Part shown: piece after piece, positions 23,709 to 30,866 of the stretch
Layout: the number at the start of each line of letters is the position of its first letter
Position numbering within the stretch: the first letter of the stretch is position 1
DNA from: Eubacteriales bacterium
GTDB lineage: Bacteria > Bacillota > Clostridia > Christensenellales > Aristaeellaceae
Length of the DNA: 37,219 bases
NCBI GenBank assembly: GCA_028701335.1
Contig: JAQVQY010000011.1
Coordinates: 1-37,219, forward strand
Reading direction: 5' to 3'
Translations under genes and position numbers: made by a program
The notes under the pieces: generated by a model
The model's input: only the letters and a program-made list of their open reading frames with translations
What the model was told of the DNA's origin: nothing
Databases searched by the model: none

Positions 23709-24878
23709 TTAGATTTTCTCGAAAAAAGCCTCTTCGTTCTCCCGGCGCAGGATACCCTGGGCGTCAAAATGCAGCGGTGTGGGCTTTGACTCTAAGTAGC
23801 GGAGAATCTCATCCATCCGCACAGATTCCTGGAAGGTCATCATGGTGAATGACACACCGTGCTTGCGCGCGCGCCCGGTGCGGCCGATGCGGTGGAGGTA
23901 ATATTCGTTCTCATTGGGCAGGTCATAATTGATGACCGCCTCCACATCATCCACGTCAATGCCCCGGGCAGCCACATCCGTCGCCACCAGAATGGGGAAC
24001 TTGCCCCGTTTAAAGTCGTCCATCACCCGGGTGCGCTGGCTCTGGCGGATGTCCCCGTGGAGCGCCTGGGCTTCATAGCCCTCTTTGACCAGCCTGTCGC
24101 AAAGGCGCTGGGTCATGAACTTGGTGTTCACGAATACCATCACCCGGTCATACTCATCCGAGTCCAGGATGTATTGCAGGGCTTCCATCTTCTTCTCCCG
24201 GGGGATCAGCAGGGTATGCTGGGCGATCTGGGGGCGGTTCTCCCTGGTGGCCTCCACGGTGATCTCAACCGGCTCCTGCTGGTAACGCCAGGAGATGGTC
24301 ATCACATCCCGGTTGGTGGTGGCGGAAAACATCACCAGCTGCCGGCCCACCGGCGCCATCTCGATGATACGGGTCACGTCCTTGACGAAACCCATCTTGA
24401 GCATCTCATCCGCTTCGTCAATCACCATGGTGTGCACATGGCTAAGGCTCACGTGCCCCCGGTTCACCATGTCCAGCATCCGTCCCGGGGTGGCCACCAC
24501 GATCTGGGGCTTGCGCTTAAGCTGCGTGATCTGCCGGGCCATGGGTTGCCCGCCATACAGCGCCGCGATTCTGATCTGGGGGATGAAGCGGGCCAGCTCG
24601 GTCAGCTCCTGCACAATCTGCTGGGCCAATTCCCGTGTGGGCGCCAGCACAAGTTCCTGTACCCGGGTCTCCTTCAGGCTGATGTATTCCAGCATCGGGA
24701 TGCCAAAGGCCACGGTCTTTCCTGTGCCGGTGGGGGCGATGCCGATGATATCCTTCCCCGCCATCATCACGGGAATGGTTTCTTTCTGAATGTCGGTGGG
24801 GCTCTCTATCCCCATTTTGTCAAGCGCTTTGAGCACCTCATCGGACACCTCAAGCGCCCGGAAACTGTCAACGGGCAA
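23709..24878 (-). CDS. DEAD-box ATP-dependent RNA helicase
   Basis: A 389-residue helicase core with all motifs: Q motif (F at 6, PTDIQ 27-31), motif I APTGTGKT (48-55), PTRELA (80-85), TPGR (130-133), DEAD (154-157), SAT (185-187), ATDVAARGIDV and HRIGRTGR near the end. It unwinds short RNA duplexes, in mRNA decay, ribosome assembly or cold adaptation. There is no long C-terminal RNA-binding extension, unlike DbpA or CshA, so its specificity must come from the core or partners. The TTG at 24878 has AAAGAGG 8 nt upstream. Its promoter overlaps the end of the GNAT gene. Confidence 0.93.
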   Translation of the reverse strand: MPVDSFRALEVSDEVLKALDKMGIESPTDIQKETIPVMMAGKDIIGIAPTGTGKTVAFGIPMLEYISLKETRVQELVLAPTRELAQQIVQELTELARFIPQIRIAALYGGQPMARQITQLKRKPQIVVATPGRMLDMVNRGHVSLSHVHTMVIDEADEMLKMGFVKDVTRIIEMAPVGRQLVMFSATTNRDVMTISWRYQQEPVEITVEATRENRPQIAQHTLLIPREKKMEALQYILDSDEYDRVMVFVNTKFMTQRLCDRLVKEGYEAQALHGDIRQSQRTRVMDDFKRGKFPILVATDVAARGIDVDDVEAVINYDLPNENEYYLHRIGRTGRARKHGVSFTMMTFQESVRMDEILRYLESKPTPLHFDAQGILRRENEEAFFEKI

Positions 24879-24899
24879 TACTCTAACCTCTTTTCTTCA

Positions 24900-24916
24900 G
24901 CCGGGCATCTCCCGGC
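24900..24916 (-). promoter_or_regulatory. Hairpin in the 5' leader of the helicase mRNA
   Basis: GCCGGG and CCCGGC arms (minus strand, 24916-24911 and 24905-24900) with a 5-nt loop, right before AAGAAAAGAGG. No U-run follows it in the reading direction, so it is not a terminator; leaders of helicase mRNAs are often structured and temperature- or self-regulated. Confidence 0.4.
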
Positions 24917-24925
24917 CCAAAAACC

Positions 24926-24955
24926 ATTATAGTCAATGGCCTTTTGCCCTGTCAA
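24926..24955 (-). promoter_or_regulatory. Consensus promoter of the helicase gene
   Basis: On the minus strand TTGACA (24955-24950), 18-nt spacer, TATAAT (24931-24926): both boxes perfect. The -35 lies over the stop codon of the upstream GNAT gene. Confidence 0.85.
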
Positions 24956-25491
24956 CCAAGCGTGCCATCCTTAGGCAGAGCCTTCTCAATGCACACCAGG
25001 CGAATACCGGGCAGACCGTTGAAATTACAGGGCACGATGCCGGATTCCGCATAGCCATGTTTCCTGTACAGTGCCCGGGCGGGCAGGTTTTTCTCATTGG
25101 TGTCCAGCCGCAGAGCGAGGCAGCCCCTCTCCCGGGCATAGTCTTCAAAAAAACGCACCATGGCGCCCGCGATCCCCTGCCCCGCCTGGTCCGGATCCAC
25201 CACCAGGGTGTGGAATGTCATGACCTTTTCTGCCGGGGCTTTATAGGCCCAGTCACACAGGGCATATTCGGGCAGCTGCGCCTGATTGATCCGGATGGCG
25301 GCCGCAACCTCACCGCTTTCCTCATACACAAACAGCTCATCCGCCTCCAGGGCCTCCCGGGCGTCCTGTTCGGCGGGATAAACGCCTTTCCGCCAGCCGG
25401 TGCATCCCTTGCCCGCCGCCTCCAGCGCGTGGATTTTATTATAAATCCGGACAACGCCCGGGATATCGCCCTCCTGTGCCTGCCTGATCAT
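24952..25491 (-). CDS. GNAT-family N-acetyltransferase
   Basis: A 179-residue protein. The acetyl-CoA loop is read in LVVDPDQAGQGIAGAMVRFF, preceded by beta strands (AAAIRINQ) and followed by CLALRLDTNEKNLPARALYR and KHGYAESG, the usual GNAT order. I chose ATG 25491 (MIRQAQEGD), with GGGAGGGG about 6 nt upstream, over an in-frame start 57 nt earlier. Substrate unknown. It is divergent from the SDR gene and ends inside the helicase promoter. Confidence 0.9.
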   Translation of the reverse strand: MIRQAQEGDIPGVVRIYNKIHALEAAGKGCTGWRKGVYPAEQDAREALEADELFVYEESGEVAAAIRINQAQLPEYALCDWAYKAPAEKVMTFHTLVVDPDQAGQGIAGAMVRFFEDYARERGCLALRLDTNEKNLPARALYRKHGYAESGIVPCNFNGLPGIRLVCIEKALPKDGTLG

Positions 25492-25519
25492 GCTTTCCCC
25501 TCCCTTATTCAGCGCGCTC

Positions 25520-25548
25520 AGTATCCCATATTTGCTTTCCCCGCACAA
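25520..25548 (-). promoter_or_regulatory. Weak promoter for the GNAT gene
   Basis: Minus strand: TTGTGC (25548-25543), 17-nt spacer, GATACT (25525-25520). Both boxes are partial matches, but the position suits the start at 25491. Confidence 0.35.
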
Positions 25549-25563
25549 GCCATATGGGTTTTC

Positions 25564-25592
25564 TTGCCTGCAGCCCTTTTATCCGGTAATAT
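25564..25592 (+). promoter_or_regulatory. Promoter for the SDR gene and its companion
   Basis: TTGCCT (25564-25569), 17-nt spacer, TAATAT (25587-25592); four of six in each box. The leader to the ATG would be about 36 nt. Confidence 0.45.
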
Positions 25593-25634
25593 GGGGCTGA
25601 AAAATGCCGGCACGCGGCAAATGGAGGAATAATG

Positions 25635-26651
25635 ATGAAAGCACTGCTTATCGGCGGCACCGGGAACATCAGCCTGTCGGTTTCACGGCTGCTTATCAAA
25701 GAAGGCTGGGAGCTCACCCTTTTAAACCGGGGCAATCAAAATGACCTGGTCCCGGAGGCCAGGCCGCTTATCGCCGACATCAACGACGCTGAGGCGGCGC
25801 GGGCCGCCCTGAAGGGCCGGCAGTTTGACGCGGTGGTGCAGTTCATCGCCTACCACCGGGAGGAGGTGTTCCGGGACATCAACCTCTTCACCGGCATCAC
25901 CGGCCAATACATCTTCATCTCCACCGCCTCCGCCTACCAGAAGCCTCCGCGCAACTACCCCATTGACGAATCCATTCCGCTGCACAACCCCTACTGGCAA
26001 TATTCCCGGGAAAAGGCTTTGTGTGAAAAGCTCCTGATGGAAGCCTATGACATGGACTTCTTCCCGGTCACCATTGTGCGGCCCAGCCACACCTATGGGG
26101 AGAGCAAACTGCCCCTTGCCATCCACGGGCATAAGGGCGCCTGGCAGGTATTAAGCCGGATGCTTGAAAAAAAGCCCGTGCTTATTCCGGGAGACGGTAC
26201 CAGCCTGTGGACTGTGACCACCTCTGATGACTTCGCGAGGGGGTTGGTGGGCCTGATGGGTAACCAGCGCGCCATTGGCCAGGCGGTGCACATCACCTCG
26301 GACGAGGCGCTCAGCTGGAACCAGATTCACCGAATCGTTGCCGATGCCGCAGGCGTGCCCTTCATCCCCTGCCATGTGCCCAGCGCTATGCTGGCCATGG
26401 CGGAGCGCTATGATTTTTCCGGCAGCCTTTTGGGGGACAAAGCCAACTGCGCCGTGTTTGACAACTCGAAGCTCAAGGCCCTGGTGCCGGGTTTCACCGC
26501 CCCCACCCGCTTTGACCAGGGGGCGCGCCGGGTGGTGGAAAACTTCATGTCAACCCCGGCCCTTCAGGTGCCAGACCCCGATTTTGACGCCTTCAGTGAC
26601 AAGGTGGTGGACATCGTCCGCCTGGCTGAAACGGAGATTGCCCGGCTATGA
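25635..26651 (+). CDS. NAD-dependent epimerase/dehydratase-like SDR protein
   Basis: A 338-residue protein with an N-terminal Rossmann fold: KALLIGGTGNISLSVSRLL (GxxGxxx nucleotide loop). The SDR Tyr-x3-Lys pair is visible as YSREK (about 122-126), after STASAYQKPP. RPSHTYGES is the usual substrate-side motif. The sequence resembles the atypical SDR group around CSP41-like proteins; it may act on a nucleotide sugar or bind RNA; no substrate can be named. Two ATGs stand in a row (25632, 25635); GGAGG spaces better with the second. It overlaps the next gene by 4 nt. Confidence 0.85.
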   Translation: MKALLIGGTGNISLSVSRLLIKEGWELTLLNRGNQNDLVPEARPLIADINDAEAARAALKGRQFDAVVQFIAYHREEVFRDINLFTGITGQYIFISTASAYQKPPRNYPIDESIPLHNPYWQYSREKALCEKLLMEAYDMDFFPVTIVRPSHTYGESKLPLAIHGHKGAWQVLSRMLEKKPVLIPGDGTSLWTVTTSDDFARGLVGLMGNQRAIGQAVHITSDEALSWNQIHRIVADAAGVPFIPCHVPSAMLAMAERYDFSGSLLGDKANCAVFDNSKLKALVPGFTAPTRFDQGARRVVENFMSTPALQVPDPDFDAFSDKVVDIVRLAETEIARL

Positions 26652-27181
26652 AAAGAGTTTCAAGTGTTCTTTGCCTGCTCCTGCTGCTTCCCCTTTTGGG
26701 GCAGGCTTCACAGGTGGATTTGGGGCAGCTGTCCCTCACCATGCCCACATCCTGTGATGTGTTCACCCTTAATATGCGCACGGATGATCCGCTGCTGGCC
26801 CTCTATAACACCAGCGCCGAGGCAGCTGCGCGGGACCTGGAAGCACAGGGCTTTCTGATGAAAGCCCGGGAAATCTCGGGCGCCTACACCATAACCCTGT
26901 CCTTGCAGGCGGACGGCGGCCCGGATTATGCCGGGATGCCGGATGATGGGCTCCTGGATGAAAGCGGACGCTTTACGGCTGAAGGAGCGCCAGAGAAGGT
27001 CCTCCGCTCCCGGCAGGCGGCCTTCCTGGTGCTCAGGAACGGAAACACCGTCACCTGTGTTACCCGAGTGGGCGGCGCCCTTTACCGCCTGACCCTTCAG
27101 GCTGCGGGCAGCCTGACCGGCCAAATGGTCGATACGCTCATAAAAACTTCCCAAAGCATGGACTTTGGGCAGGGGCAATAG
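26648..27181 (+). CDS. Small secreted protein coupled to the SDR gene
   Basis: A 177-residue protein with a signal peptide (MKRVSSVLCLLLLLPLLGQA, cleavage near 20) and a mature part that alternates strands and one helix (SAEAAARDLEAQGFLMKARE; FLVLRNGNTVTCVTRVGGAL). The ATG overlaps the SDR stop (ATGA). The end is only 9 nt from the convergent citC stop, with no obvious terminator. It resembles small secreted proteins that monitor or bind peptides, but I recognise no family. Confidence 0.75.
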   Translation: MKRVSSVLCLLLLLPLLGQASQVDLGQLSLTMPTSCDVFTLNMRTDDPLLALYNTSAEAAARDLEAQGFLMKAREISGAYTITLSLQADGGPDYAGMPDDGLLDESGRFTAEGAPEKVLRSRQAAFLVLRNGNTVTCVTRVGGALYRLTLQAAGSLTGQMVDTLIKTSQSMDFGQGQ

Positions 27182-27190
27182 CGGACCGGC

Positions 27191-28225
27191 TTATTCGGCC
27201 TCCTTCAGGCGCCGGCTTACCAAGTCGCGGCCTTCTTCTGAGAGCACATAGTTCAACGTTGTATCCGGCAGCAGCACCCTGAGAATGTCCGTATCTCCGG
27301 CCAAAAGCGCTTTGCGCACCCGGGTGGCGCTGACGGGGATACCGTCCAGGTCCGCAAGGCGCCTTATGACCTTAAGCGTGATTCCCTCTTTGGGCAACAG
27401 CCCAGCCATCATCTGGTTATACAGGCTGGTGGCCGGGGAAAATGGCTCCTCCCCCACAAAGCGCAGGCTAAGGCCCAGGCGTTTTGCCTCCCGGGCGAAA
27501 ACGGCCGCGTCAAGCGCGGCCTGGGCGCTGGTCACCTTTTCTTCTTCCTTCAGGAAATAGGCCGGGAATACCGCCCGGGAGATCAGATAGCTGCCGGTGT
27601 CATGGTAAACGATGTTCCTTATGTCTTTTGTGCCGGCAATCACCAGGCGCTTGCGCGCCTCAAAAGGAAAGAAGGACACATCCTCAGACACCACGAACAC
27701 ATGAAGCGTATCGCACTGGCCGGCCGCCGTCTCCGCCAGACAGCGGTGCCCCAGGGTAAAGGGATTGGCGTTAAGGATGACCGCCCCGGAGGTTCCGTTG
27801 GGTTCCGATTCCTCCGCCAGCCGGTTCAGGTAATCAGTGAAGCCGTCCCGGCGGTTCTCCATGAACACCAGGGTGCCCGGCACACGGGCAATGGGATAAA
27901 AGCCCAGTTGGGAAAGCTTCTCTTCGCTTTCAGGGTTGGCGTATACAAACAGGTGGGTGATCCCTTCCATGAACAGGTCCTCTGTCAGCCGGGTCACCAT
28001 CTTTGCCAGCAGCCCCTCCCCCTGGCAGCCGCTGTCCACCGCCAGGCAGCGCAGGGTATTGGCGAAGGTTGATCCGGTGGCAACCAATGTCCCGGCTTCA
28101 TTAAACACCCCCAGGGTACGGTCCAGGTGCCGGTCCATGCCAAGGCCCGCTTCCTGAAGCAAAGCCTCCGCCGCTTCCATGGCTTTCGGATTGGATTTGT
28201 CGATGTAGCGCGTCTCATAGTTCAC
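27191..28225 (-). CDS. citC: [Citrate (pro-3S)-lyase] ligase CitC
   Basis: A 344-residue two-domain enzyme: an N-terminal GNAT-like domain (about 1-135, RCLAVDSGCQGEGLLAKMV) and a C-terminal nucleotidyltransferase-like domain with NANPFTLGH (152-160) and ISRAVFPAYFLKE. CitC acetylates the prosthetic group of the CitD acyl carrier subunit using acetate and ATP, which activates citrate lyase. The length matches the family. It is divergent from the CitX-CitG gene from an overlapping promoter pair. No citD, citE or citF lies in the window. Confidence 0.92.
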   Translation of the reverse strand: MNYETRYIDKSNPKAMEAAEALLQEAGLGMDRHLDRTLGVFNEAGTLVATGSTFANTLRCLAVDSGCQGEGLLAKMVTRLTEDLFMEGITHLFVYANPESEEKLSQLGFYPIARVPGTLVFMENRRDGFTDYLNRLAEESEPNGTSGAVILNANPFTLGHRCLAETAAGQCDTLHVFVVSEDVSFFPFEARKRLVIAGTKDIRNIVYHDTGSYLISRAVFPAYFLKEEEKVTSAQAALDAAVFAREAKRLGLSLRFVGEEPFSPATSLYNQMMAGLLPKEGITLKVIRRLADLDGIPVSATRVRKALLAGDTDILRVLLPDTTLNYVLSEEGRDLVSRRLKEAE

Positions 28226-28246
28226 GGATCATCACCCCTTGGCACA

Positions 28247-28275
28247 AGGATAAGGCCAGGGCCATGCCTTGTAAA
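28247..28275 (-). promoter_or_regulatory. citC promoter, -35 shared with the divergent promoter
   Basis: Minus strand: TTTACA (28275-28270), 17-nt spacer, TATCCT (28252-28247). The -35 occupies the same bases as the plus-strand -35. Confidence 0.6.
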
Positions 28276-28297
28276 GCATCCTTTGTTTTGATATCAT
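28269..28297 (+). promoter_or_regulatory. citXG promoter, -35 shared with the divergent promoter
   Basis: TTGTAA (28269-28274), 17-nt spacer, TATCAT (28292-28297). Transcription would start about 20 nt before the ATG. Confidence 0.6.
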
Positions 28298-28324
28298 CGC
28301 CCAAACAAACGCAGAGGTCATTTC

Positions 28325-29695
28325 ATGCGATACGAAGCCCCCAGGCAGGCAAGCGTTCAGGACATGACCCAGGCGCGGGACGCCCGGGCTGAGCGCCAGC
28401 TGGCTATGCTGGCACGGCATTCTTGCCCGCTGGTATCTTTTACGCTTAATATCCCGGGTCCGGTCAAAAATGGCCCCCTAATCCGGGAGGGTTTTAATCA
28501 CGCCCTTTCCATGGCCGAGCACGCACTTGAAAAAAACGGTATCGAAGCGCTAGAGCGGCTGGTCACCCGCGCCTTCACCGGGGATGAGTATCTCTGCGCC
28601 CTAAAGGCTGATCCCCTCATGCTCAAGCGCTTGATGTGCGTACTGGAGGAGGCAGACGCCTTTGGCAGGCTTTTGGACCTGGACGTGCTGGATCAGGACG
28701 GCCGTAAAATCAGCCGGGAAGCCGCCGGTTTCCCGCCCCGGGCCTGCCTGCTCTGCGGCCGTCCAGCCAGCCTCTGCGCCCCCGCGCGCGCCCACGGGAT
28801 GGAGCGATTGTTTGAACGAACCCAGGAAATCCTGGCGGATACCCTTATGGCAAGCAGCGCCCGACGCATCGGCCAGCTGGCCCAAAAAAGCCTGATTTAT
28901 GAAGCCCTGGCCACCCCCAAGCCGGGCCTGGTGGACCGGGACAACAGCGGCGCCCACCGGGATATGGATTTATCCACCCTGATTGACAGCGCCGCGGCGC
29001 TTGGAGGATATTTTGAAGAAGCCGCGCGAACCGGAATCCGCATGGCCGGCGATGACCCCAGCGCTGCCATGGAGGCGCTGCGCCCCCTGGGCATAGAAGC
29101 AGAATCCGCCATGCTTTTAGCCACCGGCGGCGTCAACACACATAAGGGCGCCCTCTACGCCCTGGGCATCCTGTGCGCAGCCGCGGGCAGGGTCTGGCGG
29201 CAGGGCTTAGAGCTCACTTTTGATGCTCTTTTTAATACCGCCGCCCGCGTTGCTCAGAAAGAGGCAAGCCGGCTGCCCTCACTCGTGGCTGCTGGCGGCG
29301 ACACCAATGGAATAAAGCAATACGCCGCAACAGGTACAACCGGCGCCCGCGGGGAGGCGGCGGCCGGGTTCCCGTCCGTGCGTTTGGTGGCGCTGCCCAG
29401 GCTCAGGCAATATCTGCGAGAAGGCCTCAGCCTGAATGACGCGCTGGCCTTTACCCTCATCCACCTGATTCCGCAGGTCCGGGACACCAATCTGATGAAG
29501 CGCGCAGGCCCCGTGTTGTATGGAGAAACACAAAAGCAAATCAAGGAGCTCCTTGCCCGGGGACCGCTGACCATCAGCGCCATCCAAGCGCTGGACCGGC
29601 GGTTTACCGCGCATAACCTAAGCCCCGGCGGCTGCGCGGACCTGCTGGCCGCGGCCTGCTTCGTTCATTGGCTGGAGGAGGAAGCGACTGTATGA
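28325..29695 (+). CDS. citXG: CitX-CitG fusion: apo-citrate lyase prosthetic-group transferase and triphosphoribosyl-dephospho-CoA synthase
   Basis: A 456-residue fusion. Residues 1-165 are CitX-like: RDARAERQLAML, GRLLDLDVLDQDGRKISRE and PPRACLLCGRPASLCAPARAH (about 136-157). Residues ~175-456 are CitG-like: EALATPKPGLVDRDNSGAH, GGVNTHKGALYALGIL and GTTGARGEAA. CitG makes the phosphoribosyl-dephospho-CoA precursor from ATP and dephospho-CoA; CitX attaches it to CitD. The fusion is known from other bacteria. AGAGGT lies 6 nt before the ATG at 28325. Both halves look complete. Confidence 0.92.
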   Translation: MRYEAPRQASVQDMTQARDARAERQLAMLARHSCPLVSFTLNIPGPVKNGPLIREGFNHALSMAEHALEKNGIEALERLVTRAFTGDEYLCALKADPLMLKRLMCVLEEADAFGRLLDLDVLDQDGRKISREAAGFPPRACLLCGRPASLCAPARAHGMERLFERTQEILADTLMASSARRIGQLAQKSLIYEALATPKPGLVDRDNSGAHRDMDLSTLIDSAAALGGYFEEAARTGIRMAGDDPSAAMEALRPLGIEAESAMLLATGGVNTHKGALYALGILCAAAGRVWRQGLELTFDALFNTAARVAQKEASRLPSLVAAGGDTNGIKQYAATGTTGARGEAAAGFPSVRLVALPRLRQYLREGLSLNDALAFTLIHLIPQVRDTNLMKRAGPVLYGETQKQIKELLARGPLTISAIQALDRRFTAHNLSPGGCADLLAAACFVHWLEEEATV

Positions 29696-29750
29696 CAGAT
29701 AAACCTATGTGCTGTTTCAGTGTTTTCGTCCCGTAAACCACATTTTCGAT

Positions 29751-29779
29751 TTGACAATGCCTATGGCGCGGACTATAAT
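29751..29779 (+). promoter_or_regulatory. Perfect-consensus promoter of the sugar-type ABC operon
   Basis: TTGACA (29751-29756), 17-nt spacer, TATAAT (29774-29779): all twelve bases match. A strong AAGGAGGT (29803-29810) precedes the ATG at 29816. No operator palindrome is evident, so regulation must use a site not seen here or be constitutive. Confidence 0.92.
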
Positions 29780-29815
29780 CAGCCCAACCAATTGAAAACT
29801 TTAAGGAGGTACCCC

Positions 29816-30748
29816 ATGAAAAGACTCTTGGCACTGGTGCTCGTTCTGTTGCTCGCTTTCTCCGCGACTGCCCTGGCCGAAGGCAAAGTGTTTGGATTCA
29901 CGGCCATGACCATGCTCAACCCCTTCTTCATCGTCATTGAAAATGCCGTCAAAGAAGTGGTGGAAGCCAATGGCGACACCCTCATCACCTTTGACCCCGC
30001 CATGGACAATGCCCTGCAGATCTCCCAGATGGAAGACGCCATCAGCCGCGGCGTTGACCTCATGTTCATGAATGCAGCCGATAAGGAAGGCATCGTACCC
30101 GCCATGGTGCAGCTGAAGACTGCCGGCATCCCGGTCGTCAACTACGATGCCGAGGTAGCCGATTATGAGCAGTATGTCAATGCCTATGTAGGCTCCAACA
30201 ACTATAACGCGGGCTATGTCTGCGGCGAGGATTTGGCCAAGCGCCATCCTGAAGGCGGCAACATCGTCATCCTGGACTTCCCCGCGGCACAGAGCGTGGT
30301 GGACCGTATCAACGGCTTTAACGACGCCATCAAGGCCTCCGGCGTGAAATTCACCGTCGTGCACCAGCAGGATGCCAACGGTGACCTGCAGAAGGCCATG
30401 ACCATCATGGATGACGTCCTTCAGCGCGAGTTTGAAGGCGGAATCGTCGCGGCCTTTGGCGGCAACGACCCCACCGCGCTGGGCATTTATGCGTCCTGCC
30501 TGGCGGCCAACCGCAATGAGATTGAGATTTATGGTGTGGACGGCTCCCCGGACGCCAAGAAAGCCATCGCTGAGAAGGGCCAGTTCATTGGCTCCGGCGC
30601 CCAGTCCCCCATTAACATCGGCAAGCTCTCCGTTGAAGTGGCGTATAAACTGCTGGCGGGCGAGCCCTTCGAGTTCCGCATCCCGGTAGACACCTTCCTC
30701 ATCAACCAGGAAAATGTTGAGACTTTCGGTATTGATGGCTGGCAGTAA
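29816..30748 (+). CDS. Sugar-type ABC transporter substrate-binding protein
   Basis: A 310-residue RbsB-like (type I periplasmic-binding, Peripla_BP_4) protein with a signal peptide MKRLLALVLVLLLAFSATALA. No lipobox Cys is visible after the signal, so in this Gram-positive-type cell it would need another means of retention. Features: GFTAMTMLNPFF at the mature start, GIPVVNYDAE, NNYNAGYVCGEDLAK, GGNDPTALGIYAS and YGVDGSPDAKKAI, all as in monosaccharide binders. Substrate unknown. It is the first gene of the operon, with a strong promoter, a strong ribosome binding site and a stem after it, which all favour excess of the binding protein. Confidence 0.9.
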   Translation: MKRLLALVLVLLLAFSATALAEGKVFGFTAMTMLNPFFIVIENAVKEVVEANGDTLITFDPAMDNALQISQMEDAISRGVDLMFMNAADKEGIVPAMVQLKTAGIPVVNYDAEVADYEQYVNAYVGSNNYNAGYVCGEDLAKRHPEGGNIVILDFPAAQSVVDRINGFNDAIKASGVKFTVVHQQDANGDLQKAMTIMDDVLQREFEGGIVAAFGGNDPTALGIYASCLAANRNEIEIYGVDGSPDAKKAIAEKGQFIGSGAQSPINIGKLSVEVAYKLLAGEPFEFRIPVDTFLINQENVETFGIDGWQ

Positions 30749-30778
30749 TAAAGCCCGCTAACTGATAGCCCCATAGCC

Positions 30779-30811
30779 GGACGGGGCTCTGCCTTCAGCG
30801 GAGCCCCGTCC
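30779..30811 (+). terminator. Strong stem between binding-protein and ATPase genes (attenuating or stabilising)
   Basis: An 11-bp perfect stem (30779-30789 with 30801-30811) around an 11-nt loop, 30 nt past the stop of the binding-protein gene. No U-run follows, so it is more likely an mRNA end stabiliser or partial terminator that raises the binding-protein level over the membrane parts. Confidence 0.55.
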
Positions 30812-30866
30812 CCCAAGTTATTCTGTCCAAGCTGTGCCGCCACGCGCCTGAAAAGGAGGGACCGGT

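Noticed and set aside
23859-24932. Plus-strand open frame of 357 codons opposite the DEAD-box helicase
   Set aside because: Antisense of a full set of helicase motifs; His/Leu/Gly-rich without domains.
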